DNA of 64,000 nt from CBDBES01 sp965204465 (GCA_965204465.1 CBDBES010000002.1:124001-188000), one strand, 5' to 3'; positions 1 through 9,887 are shown, counted from the stretch's first letter. The notes: generated by a model not told the origin, from the sequence alone. Numbers and translations: made by a program.

Positions 1-745
1 GGGGTTCATGGATGACGTTTATGAGATTAATGATGATGTTACCTTCTACATTTTCCCCGCTTGCATTTTCGGCACGAATTGTCAATGTGTATTGGTTATT
101 ACTTTCAAAATCAAGAGCAGAAGCTGTCGTAATTTTGCCGGTAGCGGAATCGATCGAAAAAACATTCCCTGTGTTGCCGCTTATAATTTGATATGATATT
201 GAGTCGCCATCAGGGTCTTGCGCAGAAATAATTGTTATCTCTGAATTTATAGGAGCATTTTCATGAATTGACAAAGGGTTTGCCGGGAAAGAAGAAAATC
301 TGACAACACTTTCTATTACATTGATCGTCACCACAACACTGGCTGAACTAGATTCTGAATCAGTAGCAGTTACAGTCAGAGAATAAGTAGATACTGTTTC
401 AAAATTAAGAGGTTGAGATAGGGTGATCAGGCCGTCTGAGCTAATAGAGAAAACATCACTTTGCTCGCCTTCTATGCTATAAGTGATCGAATGCTCTTGT
501 TGATTGTTCTCATCTTCGTTATTTTCGTCTTGGTTTTCATCTTGATCCTGGCCTTGAAAGTTAATCTGCGCTATTACGGTACCAACTTCAGCCCCTACAA
601 GCGTCTTTTCAGGTATGTTGAAAGTATAGCTATCTTGAGCAAAAGAGATGATACCATTATCAGATTCAAAGATCAATTGAATATTTTCACATCGAAATAC
701 AAATAGCAATAATAGTAAAAAAAAGTATATTTTAATAGTGATCAT
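1..745 (-). CDS. Cadherin-repeat lipoprotein-like protein (3' part outside window)
   Basis: An open frame runs from an ATG at 743-745 leftward off the window edge, so the C-terminus is missing. The N-terminus is a lysine-poor hydrophobic leader rich in Leu and Phe, ending in FVFRC at about residue 19. This could be a lipobox, though Arg before Cys is unusual. A D/E/N/Q-rich insertion lies near residues 60-80. At least two cadherin-like repeats follow, with YSLTVTATDSES, ISAQDPDGDSISYQI and NTGNVFSID typical of bacterial cadherin/Ig-like adhesins. An eight-A run at 717-724 lies inside the leader; the frame is intact with eight bases, so slippage there would abolish the product. It is probably surface exposed. 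Same strand as the LptF/G gene upstream. Confidence 0.75.
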   Translation of the reverse strand, partial: MITIKIYFFLLLLLFVFRCENIQLIFESDNGIISFAQDSYTFNIPEKTLVGAEVGTVIAQINFQGQDQDENQDENNEDENNQQEHSITYSIEGEQSDVFSISSDGLITLSQPLNFETVSTYSLTVTATDSESSSASVVVTINVIESVVRFSSFPANPLSIHENAPINSEITIISAQDPDGDSISYQIISGNTGNVFSIDSATGKITTASALDFESNNQYTLTIRAENASGENVEGNIIINLINVIHEP

Positions 746-854
746 AAATACCCTCGTATAATAGTCTTATCTAAAATAACCTGTATTAAGTACTTTTTGG
801 TTATTTGGTGCCAAATGAGTTCCAGCACAGCCTTTTAGACCTTCAAGATCGAAA

Positions 855-1937
855 TTATTCTTTAAAAAAAAGCAATAAAATGGCAGAAGGGATTCCGAAT
901 AAAAAATTGGAGGCTGAACCGGCTATAAAAGGAGGTAATAAGTCTTTATTTCCAAGAGATATTCCATAATACATTACTAAAAAATAAATAAGTCCAAATA
1001 CCACGCATAATGCAAGGCTTCCTGATAATCCCAAATAACGCGACTTGGAGCTAATAAAACCGCCAATAACCACGACAAAAAAACATATGAAAGGAAAACT
1101 AAAATGCCAGTAAGTATGTATCATTAATTCTTTAAAACTTTCTCCTTTTTTTTGCGCTAATTGGATAAAATAAAATATATCTTCTAAATTCATCATGTCA
1201 ATGCTCTTGACCTTTCTCTGAAAAAAAGTATAATTCTCTTTGATATCTACATTAGTCTCCTTAAAAATATTTTGTCCTATCAAGTTTCCTTTGTCACTAA
1301 AATACAGTATGCTGCCGTTTTTTAATTTCCAGTTTGAAGGTATGATCCAGGCTTCTTCTGCTTCTATAACTCTTTTAATATTTCGATCATTATGTAATTC
1401 TAGCAAATATAAATTCTTTATGTACTTTTGAGAAGGATCAAATAAGTCAATATAAAAAAAAAGATTTCCTGACCGGATTTCAAAACTATATCTGGATCTC
1501 ATCATCTGAAAATCAGGGCCTCTTCCCCTTAGATAATTATGTTTTATGTAAGCTAAATAATTACTCGGGAATGCAACTTTTTCATTGAATACAAAGAAGG
1601 GGATCGTAAAAAATAAGGAGAATAGAATAGTAGGAAGCAAAACTCTACGAATAGAATATCCAGAGCTTCTGATGATAATGAGTTCTCTTGTATGAACAAG
1701 ATTGTTTATTGTCATAACGATTGAAAATAAAAAAGAGGGTCCTACAACCACAGTGATCATCATAGGCATGTAATAAAGATACATCAACCAGATATGTTTT
1801 GCTTCTGCGCTGGTGTTTATGATTATTGGTGATGTTTCAATGATCTTAGAGATCAAGGCAATCCCTGTAAAGAAAAGCATGGATCCAAAAAGATATTTTG
1901 TAAATTCTTTTAGGATCAAACGATCAATGATCTGCAT
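855..1937 (-). CDS. LptF/LptG-family LPS export permease (YjgP/YjgQ)
   Basis: 360 residues, the usual size for an LptF or LptG subunit. The family forms the membrane part of the LptB2FG ABC transporter, which extracts lipopolysaccharide from the inner membrane. The layout fits: N-terminal IIDRLILKEFTKYLFGSMLF with a first membrane helix, two more helices to about residue 115, a central periplasmic region, and a helix cluster at about 270-355 (CFFVVVIGGFISS, LYFLVMYYGISLG). LptF and LptG cannot be told apart by eye. It starts 3 bp after the stop of the SNF2 helicase gene, so the two are probably cotranscribed. No partner permease or LptB ATPase lies in the window. Confidence 0.85.
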   Translation of the reverse strand: MQIIDRLILKEFTKYLFGSMLFFTGIALISKIIETSPIIINTSAEAKHIWLMYLYYMPMMITVVVGPSFLFSIVMTINNLVHTRELIIIRSSGYSIRRVLLPTILFSLFFTIPFFVFNEKVAFPSNYLAYIKHNYLRGRGPDFQMMRSRYSFEIRSGNLFFYIDLFDPSQKYIKNLYLLELHNDRNIKRVIEAEEAWIIPSNWKLKNGSILYFSDKGNLIGQNIFKETNVDIKENYTFFQRKVKSIDMMNLEDIFYFIQLAQKKGESFKELMIHTYWHFSFPFICFFVVVIGGFISSKSRYLGLSGSLALCVVFGLIYFLVMYYGISLGNKDLLPPFIAGSASNFLFGIPSAILLLFFKE

Positions 1938-1940
1938 TTC

Positions 1941-4880
1941 TTATTGCAAAATATCTAACAATTCTTGACGAGAAACTGTTCTACCTGTAGTGGTATTTGC
2001 GCTATCAAACAAGGAATCAAAAAGCTTCTTTTTCTTATTTTGTAATTTAAGAACTTTTTCTTCGATAGTATCCTTTGCAATCAGTTTATATGCAAACACA
2101 TTCTTGGTTTGACCAATTCTATGTGCTCTATCTGTAGCCTGATTTTCTGCCGCTGGGTTCCACCATGGATCTAAGTGGAATATTGTATCTGCTCTATGTA
2201 GAGTTAAAGCGGTGCCCCCTGCCTTTAAACTGATCAGGAAAAAATGTTTTTCTCCTTTCTGAAATCGGTCAACGATTTCTTTTCTCTGCGAAGTGGTAGT
2301 GGAACCGTCTAAATAGAAAAAATCTATTCCCAAGCTTTTAAGTAAAAGAATACCCATTTTAAGCACATCTGTGAATTGACTAAAGACCAGAACGCCAGAA
2401 GAACTTTCTTGTATGTCATAAATCCTATCTTTTAAATAAGAAAACTTATTTGAAGTAAGAGGATCCACTTCTTTGTCTTGCCCTAAATTAGGATGACAAC
2501 ATATACGCCTTAATTTCATTAGATAAGGTAACATTATCATCAGATAATCAGATCCAGCTGTTTCCAGTTTTGAAAGTGCTTCGTTACGTATTTTATCATA
2601 TAAAATGGCCTGTGAATGTTGAAGAGGTAATTTGATCGTTGTTATTGTTTTTTCAGGCAATTCTTTAAGAACAAGATTTTTCTTCCTGCGTAATATAAAT
2701 GGATCTATTTTCTTTAAAAGTTTGTCTATATTTTTTATTTTTTGTCCACTACCATAATATTTTTTAAAAGATGTATTTGTGCCTAAAAGTCCAGGCATGC
2801 AAATATCCATTAAACCCCATAAATCACCCAGATAGTTTTCTACTGGCGTTCCTGTAAGACAGAAAAAAGAATCACTATCTAGCATCCGGATCGCCTTGGA
2901 TCCTTTTGTATCTATATTTTTAGCATTTTGAGCTTCATCAATAAATACAGCAGTAAATCTTTTTTCTTTCAATAAATACGCATCCTGCACAAGAGTTGCA
3001 TAGGTAGTAATGATAAGACCATTGGGAAGCAATTTTTTTTTTCTTCTTAAATTGCCATGCCATAATTGTGTTTTGATTTTTGGAGTAAATTTACTACATT
3101 CTGCTTCCCATACGGAAAGAGCAGCTAATGGACAAATGACTAAAAAAGAATTTTCATTTTTGTTCTTGCTTTTCATTAAAACAGATTCCACAAAAGCAAG
3201 GGCCTGCAATGTTTTTCCTAAGCCCATGTCATCTGCTAAAATACCGCCAGACTTTAATTGAAAAAGGCGATAAAGAAATGAAGCACCATCTTTTTGGTAA
3301 GAACGCAGGACTTTATTTAATGAAGAAGATACAGAAAAAGAAGCAATATCTGGATTATCAAAAGGATTCTTAAAAATCTGTTGTAGTTTTTTTATTTTAG
3401 CTTCTGATTTGATGGTAAAATCATCAAAAGATCCCAGACCTACTAGTTGACCTTTATTGAATAAAGAACTTGTTCCTTTTTTAGACAACCGGATGCCTAA
3501 TTCTTCTAATGCCTCAAAAATATTATTTATATTTAAAGAATCCAGTAGGATCCATTTGCCCCCGGAAAGTTTAAAGACCTCTTCTTTTTGATGATAGGCT
3601 TGGAGTATGGCTTTTTGTTCTTCTTTTTTTACTCCTGGGATTTCTATTTTACCTTCAAACCAATCAATTTCCGAAGATGTTTCTATTTTAAAAGAAGCCT
3701 TGTAGGTGTATTCAATGATGGGAGTTAAATTTTCATGAAGGCGTAAAAGTACTTTACGTTTCTTTAGATTCGGAAGATAATTGAAAGAAAATTTCTTCAG
3801 AAAACGCTTTGTGAAGAAAAATTCTCCTGTTGATCTTTTATGTGTAAAGGGTATCCTAACCTTATTCAATAACATTTTTTCTTCAATAGGGTTACGATAT
3901 ACTACCTGTCCATTTTCACTAACATCTATAAAATTTTCATAACGGTCTAATTTCCTGGGAGAGAATCCAGCTAATTTATGGGAAGAGGAAAATTTATTTT
4001 TCCAGCTTTCAGGATCTAAATCTCTTTGTTTTTTTGCGTAAACTATTTCTATTTTGCCTTTTATTTGGTATTTTTCTTCCGATTCATCCGCATACATGGA
4101 AATAGTGATTGCAGGACCTTTGCGAAATATAGAATTAAAAAATTGCATAAGATTACTTGGTAAAAAATTTTTAAACTTTGTTAAATTTGAATATATCTGA
4201 TCAGGTGTCCATATATGCAGATAATTTTGCACGTAAAGAGGTAGTATCTCAGATAAATTCTCCGGAAATTTCAAAAAATAAAATTTTTTAAAGGTGTTTT
4301 TTCTCCTGATATTTTTTTTTTGAACGAAAGCATCTTCACCTTTAGATTGTCTAATGATCCCTTGTAATTTTTCCTCCCTTTCAGAAACTTCTTTGTCATC
4401 TAATATATAAGCTGTTGTTTCTGAAATTTGATAAGGATCAATTTGCCGGTAAACCTGATGAACAGGATCGAAAAAATAAAAAAACATGGATAAATAAGTT
4501 TCAGGGGTAATTTTACCAGTCAATTCAATATCATAAATAAGGCCTTCTAATTGAAGGTAGGTTCCAAATTCTATAGGAGTATTTAAATTTCTGTAGAAAA
4601 ATTTTAATTTCATTTTATCTTCAAGATTTTTTACTAATGTTTTAACTTCTAGTTTTGGAAGTCTATTATAATGAGAGACATAATCATAGAAATGCTCATC
4701 TAAAAATTTTTTAAAGCATTCTTTTCGATCTTTTTTAAGATAGTCCAGATTTTTTATATCATTAATAGCCGCAATACGATTATCTGCACCCCTTGCATAA
4801 GGAGTCGCCGTATGTATATAGGAATCTAGCACAAAAACCAGATCGCATAAGACCATGGGCGATAGAATGTCTTGTTCCAT
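1941..4880 (-). CDS. SNF2-family (DEAD/DEAH-like) helicase
   Basis: 979 residues. The C-terminal half is a full SNF2 ATPase: Walker A DDMGLGKT near residue 549, the DEAQ form of the Walker B motif near 647 (FIDEAQNAKN), FCLTGTPVEN (motif III), and the helicase C domain with VFSQFTD, ISLKAGGTALTL and ATDRAHRIGQT (motif VI) near residue 917. The N-terminal ~500 residues form a poorly conserved accessory region of the type found in bacterial SNF2 proteins, with no CxH zinc-binding motif apparent. The family uses ATP to translocate on or remodel protein-DNA complexes; the bacterial role is mostly unknown. Gene precedes LptF/G by 3 bp. Confidence 0.9.
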   Translation of the reverse strand: MEQDILSPMVLCDLVFVLDSYIHTATPYARGADNRIAAINDIKNLDYLKKDRKECFKKFLDEHFYDYVSHYNRLPKLEVKTLVKNLEDKMKLKFFYRNLNTPIEFGTYLQLEGLIYDIELTGKITPETYLSMFFYFFDPVHQVYRQIDPYQISETTAYILDDKEVSEREEKLQGIIRQSKGEDAFVQKKNIRRKNTFKKFYFLKFPENLSEILPLYVQNYLHIWTPDQIYSNLTKFKNFLPSNLMQFFNSIFRKGPAITISMYADESEEKYQIKGKIEIVYAKKQRDLDPESWKNKFSSSHKLAGFSPRKLDRYENFIDVSENGQVVYRNPIEEKMLLNKVRIPFTHKRSTGEFFFTKRFLKKFSFNYLPNLKKRKVLLRLHENLTPIIEYTYKASFKIETSSEIDWFEGKIEIPGVKKEEQKAILQAYHQKEEVFKLSGGKWILLDSLNINNIFEALEELGIRLSKKGTSSLFNKGQLVGLGSFDDFTIKSEAKIKKLQQIFKNPFDNPDIASFSVSSSLNKVLRSYQKDGASFLYRLFQLKSGGILADDMGLGKTLQALAFVESVLMKSKNKNENSFLVICPLAALSVWEAECSKFTPKIKTQLWHGNLRRKKKLLPNGLIITTYATLVQDAYLLKEKRFTAVFIDEAQNAKNIDTKGSKAIRMLDSDSFFCLTGTPVENYLGDLWGLMDICMPGLLGTNTSFKKYYGSGQKIKNIDKLLKKIDPFILRRKKNLVLKELPEKTITTIKLPLQHSQAILYDKIRNEALSKLETAGSDYLMIMLPYLMKLRRICCHPNLGQDKEVDPLTSNKFSYLKDRIYDIQESSSGVLVFSQFTDVLKMGILLLKSLGIDFFYLDGSTTTSQRKEIVDRFQKGEKHFFLISLKAGGTALTLHRADTIFHLDPWWNPAAENQATDRAHRIGQTKNVFAYKLIAKDTIEEKVLKLQNKKKKLFDSLFDSANTTTGRTVSRQELLDILQ

Positions 4881-5200
4881 AATAGAAATAAATTAATTAT
4901 ATTTGATAATGTAAGAATTTTAATAATTTATATTGTGTCAAGAAAAATTTAAAATTATTTTAAGATATTGCAAAAAGAATTGATTATTTTTTAAAAAAAG
5001 CTTACAATCTTCTTTAAATGCAATCGTAACTGCAATTTTGAATGCCAGCCGATACAGCTTAAAGCTATAGTCATTATAGAATATATCCGGAATACAAAGA
5101 ATCATATTCATGGTTTCGTAATACAAATGTTTTTGTATTAAACAAGTAGTTTTTTTGCTTTACAGCATTTCATAAAAAAATAAATAGTTTAAAGTTATCT
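4881..5200. other. AT-rich divergent intergenic region
   Basis: 320 bases between the minus-strand SNF2 gene and the plus-strand gene at 5201. It is expected to carry promoters in both directions. A 62-codon frame at 4938-5126 on the minus strand has no recognisable features and AT-driven composition, so I do not call it. I see no repeat or hairpin. Confidence 0.5.
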
Positions 5201-6364
5201 ATGAAATATCTTTTATTGCTCATTTTATTTTTACACACTCCTTTATATGCACAGCAAAAGAAAGATACACTGGTTCGTCTTGCGGTCATTGACTTTGCTA
5301 ATCGCAAAGCTTCTAAAAATCATGATTATCTTTCTGAAAGCATTCCGGATGTGATCGAAGCCAAGTTAAGAGAAATTTTTGAATATCAAAAAATAAGTGC
5401 CCAGAAAAGCAGAAGAGTCATTAAAAAGATACTCAGGGAAAGGGGCAAAGAGTTATACTCTCTGGATCATGACGACATCCAGACTTTTACGGAAGAAACT
5501 GAGGCTGATTTGGTGATTTATGGGGAATATATCGTTATTCCTGGCGTAAAAAGAGGTGAGATTGATAGAGTCAGTATCAGACCATTGCTCTATCTTTCTT
5601 TTTGGAATAAATTGATCACTCTGGAAACACTTTTGAATAAGATTGATTCATCCATATTTGAAGTCATTCAACAAGTAGGCGATATCAGTCTAGAGAAGAT
5701 AAAGAAGATCGTTAATTTGGAAGAAGTCAAAGAAAGAGGTAAAATAAGGAGATATCGTTTAAATGCTTTTGCCTTTAAATTCAGTTGGGATGATAGTCTC
5801 TATGAGATAGGTATAAATGCTAATTATCAACTATCTCTGGGAAACGATCTTCACCCTATAGGAGCTGGTTTCAAGTTATTTGGACGTACTTCTTTAGCGG
5901 GTTTGATTCATTTTTTTGACAAGGACCAGCTGAAGGAGGGTGCATGGTCCAGATATGTCGTACTAGGTGCATTTATTTCGGGTGTTATAATTGATCGTTC
6001 TTTCCAGTCCGATAATTTTCTTGGTAATTCGATTGAACAAAATTTTTTATCCCAGGTATATGCAATCCAGGCAGATATTGGCTATTCCTGGTTATTTTCC
6101 AAGCAATTTAGGTTAATGGCTCTATTTACTCCCGGGTATTACTTTAGTTTTTCTCAACAGGAAATAAATAGTGAGGATTTTATTTCTTCTGAAAGTTCTT
6201 TAGATCGTAATTTTATTTGGGGGATACATGCAGAGGTTGGCTATTTACTGATTTCTTCTTTATCTTTAAACGGGATGATCGGCTATCGTTTTTATAACGA
6301 ATCAGCAGGTGCCCCATTTTTTCATGGGATCATGGCGAATATAGGGATGTCTTATTTATTCTAG
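5201..6364 (+). CDS. Secreted protein with FlgO/CsgG-like N-domain and possible beta-barrel C-domain
   Basis: 387 residues with a clear Sec signal peptide (MKYLLLLILFLHTPLYA, cleavage before QQKKD). Residues about 22-130 read LAVIDFANR, then ES.PDVIEAKLREIF and ADLVIYGEYIV, the pattern of CsgG/FlgO/TolB-N-like periplasmic domains that build an 'assess and report' fold. From about residue 195 the sequence turns into alternating hydrophobic/aromatic strands (YELGINANYQLSLG, GYSWLFSKQFRLMALFTPGYYF) and ends in aromatic-hydrophobic YLF, as expected of an outer-membrane beta-barrel. The function is unknown. It is followed by tyrA, which has its own promoter. Confidence 0.6.
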   Translation: MKYLLLLILFLHTPLYAQQKKDTLVRLAVIDFANRKASKNHDYLSESIPDVIEAKLREIFEYQKISAQKSRRVIKKILRERGKELYSLDHDDIQTFTEETEADLVIYGEYIVIPGVKRGEIDRVSIRPLLYLSFWNKLITLETLLNKIDSSIFEVIQQVGDISLEKIKKIVNLEEVKERGKIRRYRLNAFAFKFSWDDSLYEIGINANYQLSLGNDLHPIGAGFKLFGRTSLAGLIHFFDKDQLKEGAWSRYVVLGAFISGVIIDRSFQSDNFLGNSIEQNFLSQVYAIQADIGYSWLFSKQFRLMALFTPGYYFSFSQQEINSEDFISSESSLDRNFIWGIHAEVGYLLISSLSLNGMIGYRFYNESAGAPFFHGIMANIGMSYLF

Positions 6365-6382
6365 CCTGGCTAGTTTCTGCTC

Positions 6383-6410
6383 TTGACTCTCCCTGATACT
6401 CTATTATAAT
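6383..6410 (+). promoter_or_regulatory. Sigma-70-type promoter of the prephenate dehydrogenase gene
   Basis: TTGACT (6383-6388), a 16-bp spacer and a perfect TATAAT (6405-6410) lie 17 bp before the ATG at 6428. A possible TTG start at 6410 would fall inside the -10 box, so this promoter decides the start codon. Confidence 0.6.
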
Positions 6411-6427
6411 TGAAACAAGGAATTTGT

Positions 6428-7315
6428 ATGGATCAATATTTTATTTGGGGAATGGGTTTATTGGGCTCATCTATCGGTATAGGTTTAAAAGAACAAGGTA
6501 ATCATGTTAGTGGATGTATACGTTCAGAGAAAAATATCCATATTCTTAAAGATATGGGCATTCAGGATGTTTTTTTAGTTTCAGACCCTGCCTTATGGGA
6601 ACATGTTCAAAGAGCAGATGGTATCATTATTGGAACGCCCATAGAAAATGTATATTCTATTTTAGAGAGACTTGCCAAGACGAAACTAAAACCAAATACA
6701 TGGATAACCGATGTAACTTCCACAAAGAAAGAAATAATGCAATGGCTTGAAAGATCGTCTTATTCTATACCTTTTGTAGGTTCCCATCCTATGGCAGGGA
6801 GTGATCTTTCTGGCCCGCAGAATGCTAACAAAGACATTTTCAAGGGGGCTACGATCTATATCACAAGGTCTAAGATCATGCAAAAAAGATCTGGCACAGA
6901 AACTTATGAAAAAATGGTAGAAAATGTAATAAAAATGTGGACTTCTCTAAAAGGTCATACTTACGAAATTTCTTATGAAATGCATGATCAATGGGCTGCA
7001 TATTTAAGTCATGGACTGCATCTGATTGCTTGCTTAACTTCTTTATTATTAAAAGATATTCCAGATGTGTTTGCAGTTCCTTCTAATCCGGCAGGAGGGA
7101 GTTTTAGGGATATAACCAGAGTGTCTGGTAGTAATCCTAAGCTTTGGGATGGTATTATAGGCTCGAATATACTAGAAATAAAAAAATATTTGCAAAGATT
7201 AACAAAACTCGTTAACGGATGGATTGAAAATATAGAAGATGATCAATTTAAAATAGAAGAAATTTTTAAAGAAGCCCATAGGATAAGAGAAAGTATCATC
7301 AGTAAAATGAAATAA
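6428..7315 (+). CDS. tyrA: Prephenate dehydrogenase (TyrA family)
   Basis: 295 residues. It oxidatively decarboxylates prephenate to 4-hydroxyphenylpyruvate with NAD(P)+ in tyrosine synthesis, in the cytosol. The N-terminal Rossmann motif is GMGLLGSSIG at residues 8-17. Next come DVTSTK, the family signature GSHPMAGSDLSGP near residue 115, and AYLSHGLHLIA and GGSFRDITRVSGSNP in the helical C-domain; the His-Pro and Arg residues match known TyrA active-site positions. I start at ATG 6428, preceded by the ribosome site AAGGA, because the in-frame TTG at 6410 lies within the -10 box. There is no fused chorismate mutase or ACT domain. Confidence 0.88.
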   Translation: MDQYFIWGMGLLGSSIGIGLKEQGNHVSGCIRSEKNIHILKDMGIQDVFLVSDPALWEHVQRADGIIIGTPIENVYSILERLAKTKLKPNTWITDVTSTKKEIMQWLERSSYSIPFVGSHPMAGSDLSGPQNANKDIFKGATIYITRSKIMQKRSGTETYEKMVENVIKMWTSLKGHTYEISYEMHDQWAAYLSHGLHLIACLTSLLLKDIPDVFAVPSNPAGGSFRDITRVSGSNPKLWDGIIGSNILEIKKYLQRLTKLVNGWIENIEDDQFKIEEIFKEAHRIRESIISKMK

Positions 7316-7517
7316 CCAATCTATTTTTGCTTAAAAGCAATATCCCAGGTGACCATAGGCGATCATACCCCCTAAGAATACGATCTTCTTTCAGAAAGAC
7401 TATAATGTAATCGTCTGCTTTCTGCCAGGGCCAACGGATATCCATAGTATATCGAAAAGTTCAAAATCGGAATGTCATTCCAATGAATAAGTGTAGCTAA
7501 ATAAAAAAATGAAAAAT

Positions 7518-8702
7518 TTAGAAAGTGTCCATAACGCATCGAAAACCAGCTCTAAAGTCTGACTTCAAATCAGGGATGCCCCCCAGCATTCGGTTATAGG
7601 GTTTTGTCCATTGAACAGGCAAGTCATAACCCCCCCCCCTGATCACCTTAAATCTTTTTCCATAAGAAGGATGGGGGATCGTATTACCCCTATAGGGCAA
7701 AAACCAACTAGATGTCCATTCTGCTGCATTTCCACAGAGCCCCCTGATCTTACGTCCTGAGTTTGATTCATAATCACTATAGTCAGTCAGCAGATCTACA
7801 GAAATTGGTTTTAGAAAGCCTTTTTCAAGAGTAATGCATTTCTGTGTATCAAATCCCGATTGGCTCGAAAATTTATTTTTAATTTTAAAATAAACAGGAG
7901 TTTCATTTCTCGTATAATATTTATTTACATTAGGCCCCCTGGCTGCTTTTTCCCATTCCAGTTCTGTAGGAAGTCTTTTATTTGCCCATAAACAGTATTT
8001 ATTTGCTTGTTCATAACTTACCTTATCCACAGGCATTTTAGGATTGGATGTCCATTGCCAATTTGGGGGAGGTAGGGATAAAGACTCTTTTAAAAATTGA
8101 GAGAATTGTTGATTTGTGATCTCGTATTGATCCATATAAAAGGTCTCTATTTGAATGTAATTGATCCTTTTCAAACCTTTGGTTTGTTTTATTTCATCTC
8201 TTTCTTTCTCCACAGGGGAATTATAATGTACGGAACCAATCATATTTGTTCCATAATAAAAAGGTCCTCCTGGTATCAATACCTGATAACTATTATCTTT
8301 GGGATTATAATTTTCTGTTTTAGTGATTTTAGGAATAAATACTTTATCCGGGAGAATGGGTTCCTTACCCTTTTTATAAGAAAGTACAACATCAAGCCCC
8401 ACATATAATTTACTCTTTATTTCTGTAAAAAAAACAGAAAAAACCATTTTTTGATCCATTCTTTTTATATTTTTCAGATTAAATTGGGCTAATATTTTTC
8501 CTTGCTGGTCAGACACAGACCATCCGATTCTATTTTGAATATTATAAAAAGAATCCTTATCATGGATTATGATCTCTCCCTTTTTTTGTACTTCATCCAA
8601 AAGTATGATTTCACCCAATATTTTATACAGTATTCTTGCATGAATATTTAGAGATGTCATTAAAAAGATAGAAATATAAAGGATCAGGACAGAATTCTTC
8701 AT
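7518..8702 (-). CDS. Formylglycine-generating-enzyme/sulfatase-modifying-factor domain protein, secreted
   Basis: 394 residues with an N-terminal signal peptide (ILYISIFLMTSLNIHA). Residues about 135-392 form the SUMF1/FGE-sulfatase fold: FYMDQYEITNQQFSQFLKE, PVDKVSYEQANKYCLWANKRLPTELEWEKAARG, GLCGNAAEWTSSW and RVIRGGGYD, ending GFRCVMDTF. The catalytic cysteines of true FGE are not obvious, so like many bacterial members it may be a binding or maturation protein rather than a sulfatase activator. The N-terminal ~110 residues are unassigned. It runs 9 bp downstream of the small gene at 8712 and probably shares a transcript with the glycosyltransferase. Confidence 0.75.
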   Translation of the reverse strand: MKNSVLILYISIFLMTSLNIHARILYKILGEIILLDEVQKKGEIIIHDKDSFYNIQNRIGWSVSDQQGKILAQFNLKNIKRMDQKMVFSVFFTEIKSKLYVGLDVVLSYKKGKEPILPDKVFIPKITKTENYNPKDNSYQVLIPGGPFYYGTNMIGSVHYNSPVEKERDEIKQTKGLKRINYIQIETFYMDQYEITNQQFSQFLKESLSLPPPNWQWTSNPKMPVDKVSYEQANKYCLWANKRLPTELEWEKAARGPNVNKYYTRNETPVYFKIKNKFSSQSGFDTQKCITLEKGFLKPISVDLLTDYSDYESNSGRKIRGLCGNAAEWTSSWFLPYRGNTIPHPSYGKRFKVIRGGGYDLPVQWTKPYNRMLGGIPDLKSDFRAGFRCVMDTF

Positions 8703-8711
8703 CTGTATATT

Positions 8712-9080
8712 TTAAATCCCCATGATCTTCTTTTGGATCTCTTTAATAAATGAAAATAAATATTTGGTTTTTTCTTCTATTTTTTTTTCAAAGGATAAGA
8801 GTCTCTTTTCTTGAATGAGATTAAATTGATTTTGAAAATACTTAAAAGGCGATGTATCATCACTTTGATTTTTTACTTTCTTCTTAGCATGATTTAGAAT
8901 AACATCAAGTTCCATTCTTTGTTCTACGTTTCTGGCCATCTGGGAACCTGAAACTTTATTAAAAAATTCTTTAGAATAAGAATGGAGCTTCTCTATGCTT
9001 TCTGGCCAAAAAAGAACGACTGTGCCCAGGAAAAAAAAAATAAAAGTAGTTTTAATGAAAAATCTTTCTCCAAATGACAT
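8712..9080 (-). CDS. Small membrane-anchored hypothetical protein
   Basis: 122 residues from the ATG at 9078-9080; a longer reading from 9146 would overlap the upstream glycosyltransferase by 13 bp. I prefer the internal ATG because the segment right after it (KTTFIFFFLGTVVLFW) makes a good N-terminal membrane anchor and AGGTG lies upstream. The rest is charged and helical, rich in Lys/Glu (KKVKNQSDD, FEKKIEEKTKYLF), and may form a coiled coil. No family recognised. It is sandwiched between a GT2 glycosyltransferase and an FGE-domain protein in one minus-strand run. Confidence 0.5.
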   Translation of the reverse strand: MSFGERFFIKTTFIFFFLGTVVLFWPESIEKLHSYSKEFFNKVSGSQMARNVEQRMELDVILNHAKKKVKNQSDDTSPFKYFQNQFNLIQEKRLLSFEKKIEEKTKYLFSFIKEIQKKIMGI

Positions 9081-9133
9081 GATCTTTACACCTATACATA
9101 ATGCATCGGTATAAATATGCCCAAAAATAAAAT

Positions 9134-9832
9134 TTATTTTATCCATTCCTTAAAAATAGTTTTTAAAATGATTACCCCAGCCATAAAGGATCCCTTGAGA
9201 GTACCCGATATCTTTGACTTGCCGATTCTTTTTCTGTAAGATACAGGAACTTCTTCTACCCTTAGTTTTTTTTTGGCCGCTTTGATCTGCATTTCTACCG
9301 TCCAGCCAAAATTTTTATCTTGCATATTCAGAATATCCAGCTTTTCTTTTAATATGGCTCTGAAAGGCCCCAGATCGGTAAATCTATATCCCCAGAACAA
9401 GCGAATCAAGAATACGGCAATGTAGTTCCCAAAGAGAGCCTGTGGCAAAAGAGCCTTTCTTGACTCTTTTCTAATAGTTCTGGATCCAACCACCATATCT
9501 GCCTTATTCTGTAGAATCGGTTCCAGAATCTTAGTCAATTCTTCAGGATAGTCAGAATGATCCGCATCAATAAAAGCAATAATATCTGTAGTATCGGGGA
9601 CATTTTTCAATGCCTTTAAACAAGCCCTCCCATATCCCTTTTCTTTTTCATAGACTACTTTGGCCCCCAGCATTTTAGAAACCTGCGCCGTATTATCGGT
9701 AGAACCGTTATCGCATATAATGATATTCAATCGAAATTCTTTTTTAGGAAGACTTTGAATTACTTTTGGAATGGCTTCTTCTTCATTAAGGGCGGGTATG
9801 ATAATACATATACTTTTATTTGCGTATTTCAT
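9134..9832 (-). CDS. GT2 family glycosyltransferase (DPM1/polyprenyl-phosphate type)
   Basis: 232 residues forming a single GT-A domain: IIPALNEEEAIPKVI at the N-terminus, the nucleotide-sugar loop CDNGSTDNTA, KGYGRACLKAL, the metal-binding IDADHSD (DxD) near residue 90, and TDLGPFRAI, which matches polyprenyl-phosphate mannosyl/glucosyl transferases. The C-terminus has one moderately hydrophobic stretch (SFMAGVIILKTIF) but no full membrane domain. It probably transfers a sugar from a nucleotide donor to a lipid carrier for surface glycans or glycoproteins. The exact donor cannot be told. Confidence 0.82.
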   Translation of the reverse strand: MKYANKSICIIIPALNEEEAIPKVIQSLPKKEFRLNIIICDNGSTDNTAQVSKMLGAKVVYEKEKGYGRACLKALKNVPDTTDIIAFIDADHSDYPEELTKILEPILQNKADMVVGSRTIRKESRKALLPQALFGNYIAVFLIRLFWGYRFTDLGPFRAILKEKLDILNMQDKNFGWTVEMQIKAAKKKLRVEEVPVSYRKRIGKSKISGTLKGSFMAGVIILKTIFKEWIK

Positions 9833-9887
9833 TTAGATCAATAAATAATTTATTTACATTAGAAGCTTCTAAAAAACCTTACAGAAT

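Noticed and set aside
710..745. Frameshift in the poly-A run at the start of the first lipoprotein
   Set aside because: Counting eight A keeps the leader and the cadherin domain in one frame, so no lesion is needed.
4938..5126. Small minus-strand frame between SNF2 and the next gene
   Set aside because: AT-driven composition, no ribosome site, no recognisable family.
7316..7517. Gene fragment between tyrA and the FGE-domain gene
   Set aside because: Short open stretches occur on the minus strand, but two frames compete and neither resembles a family clearly.
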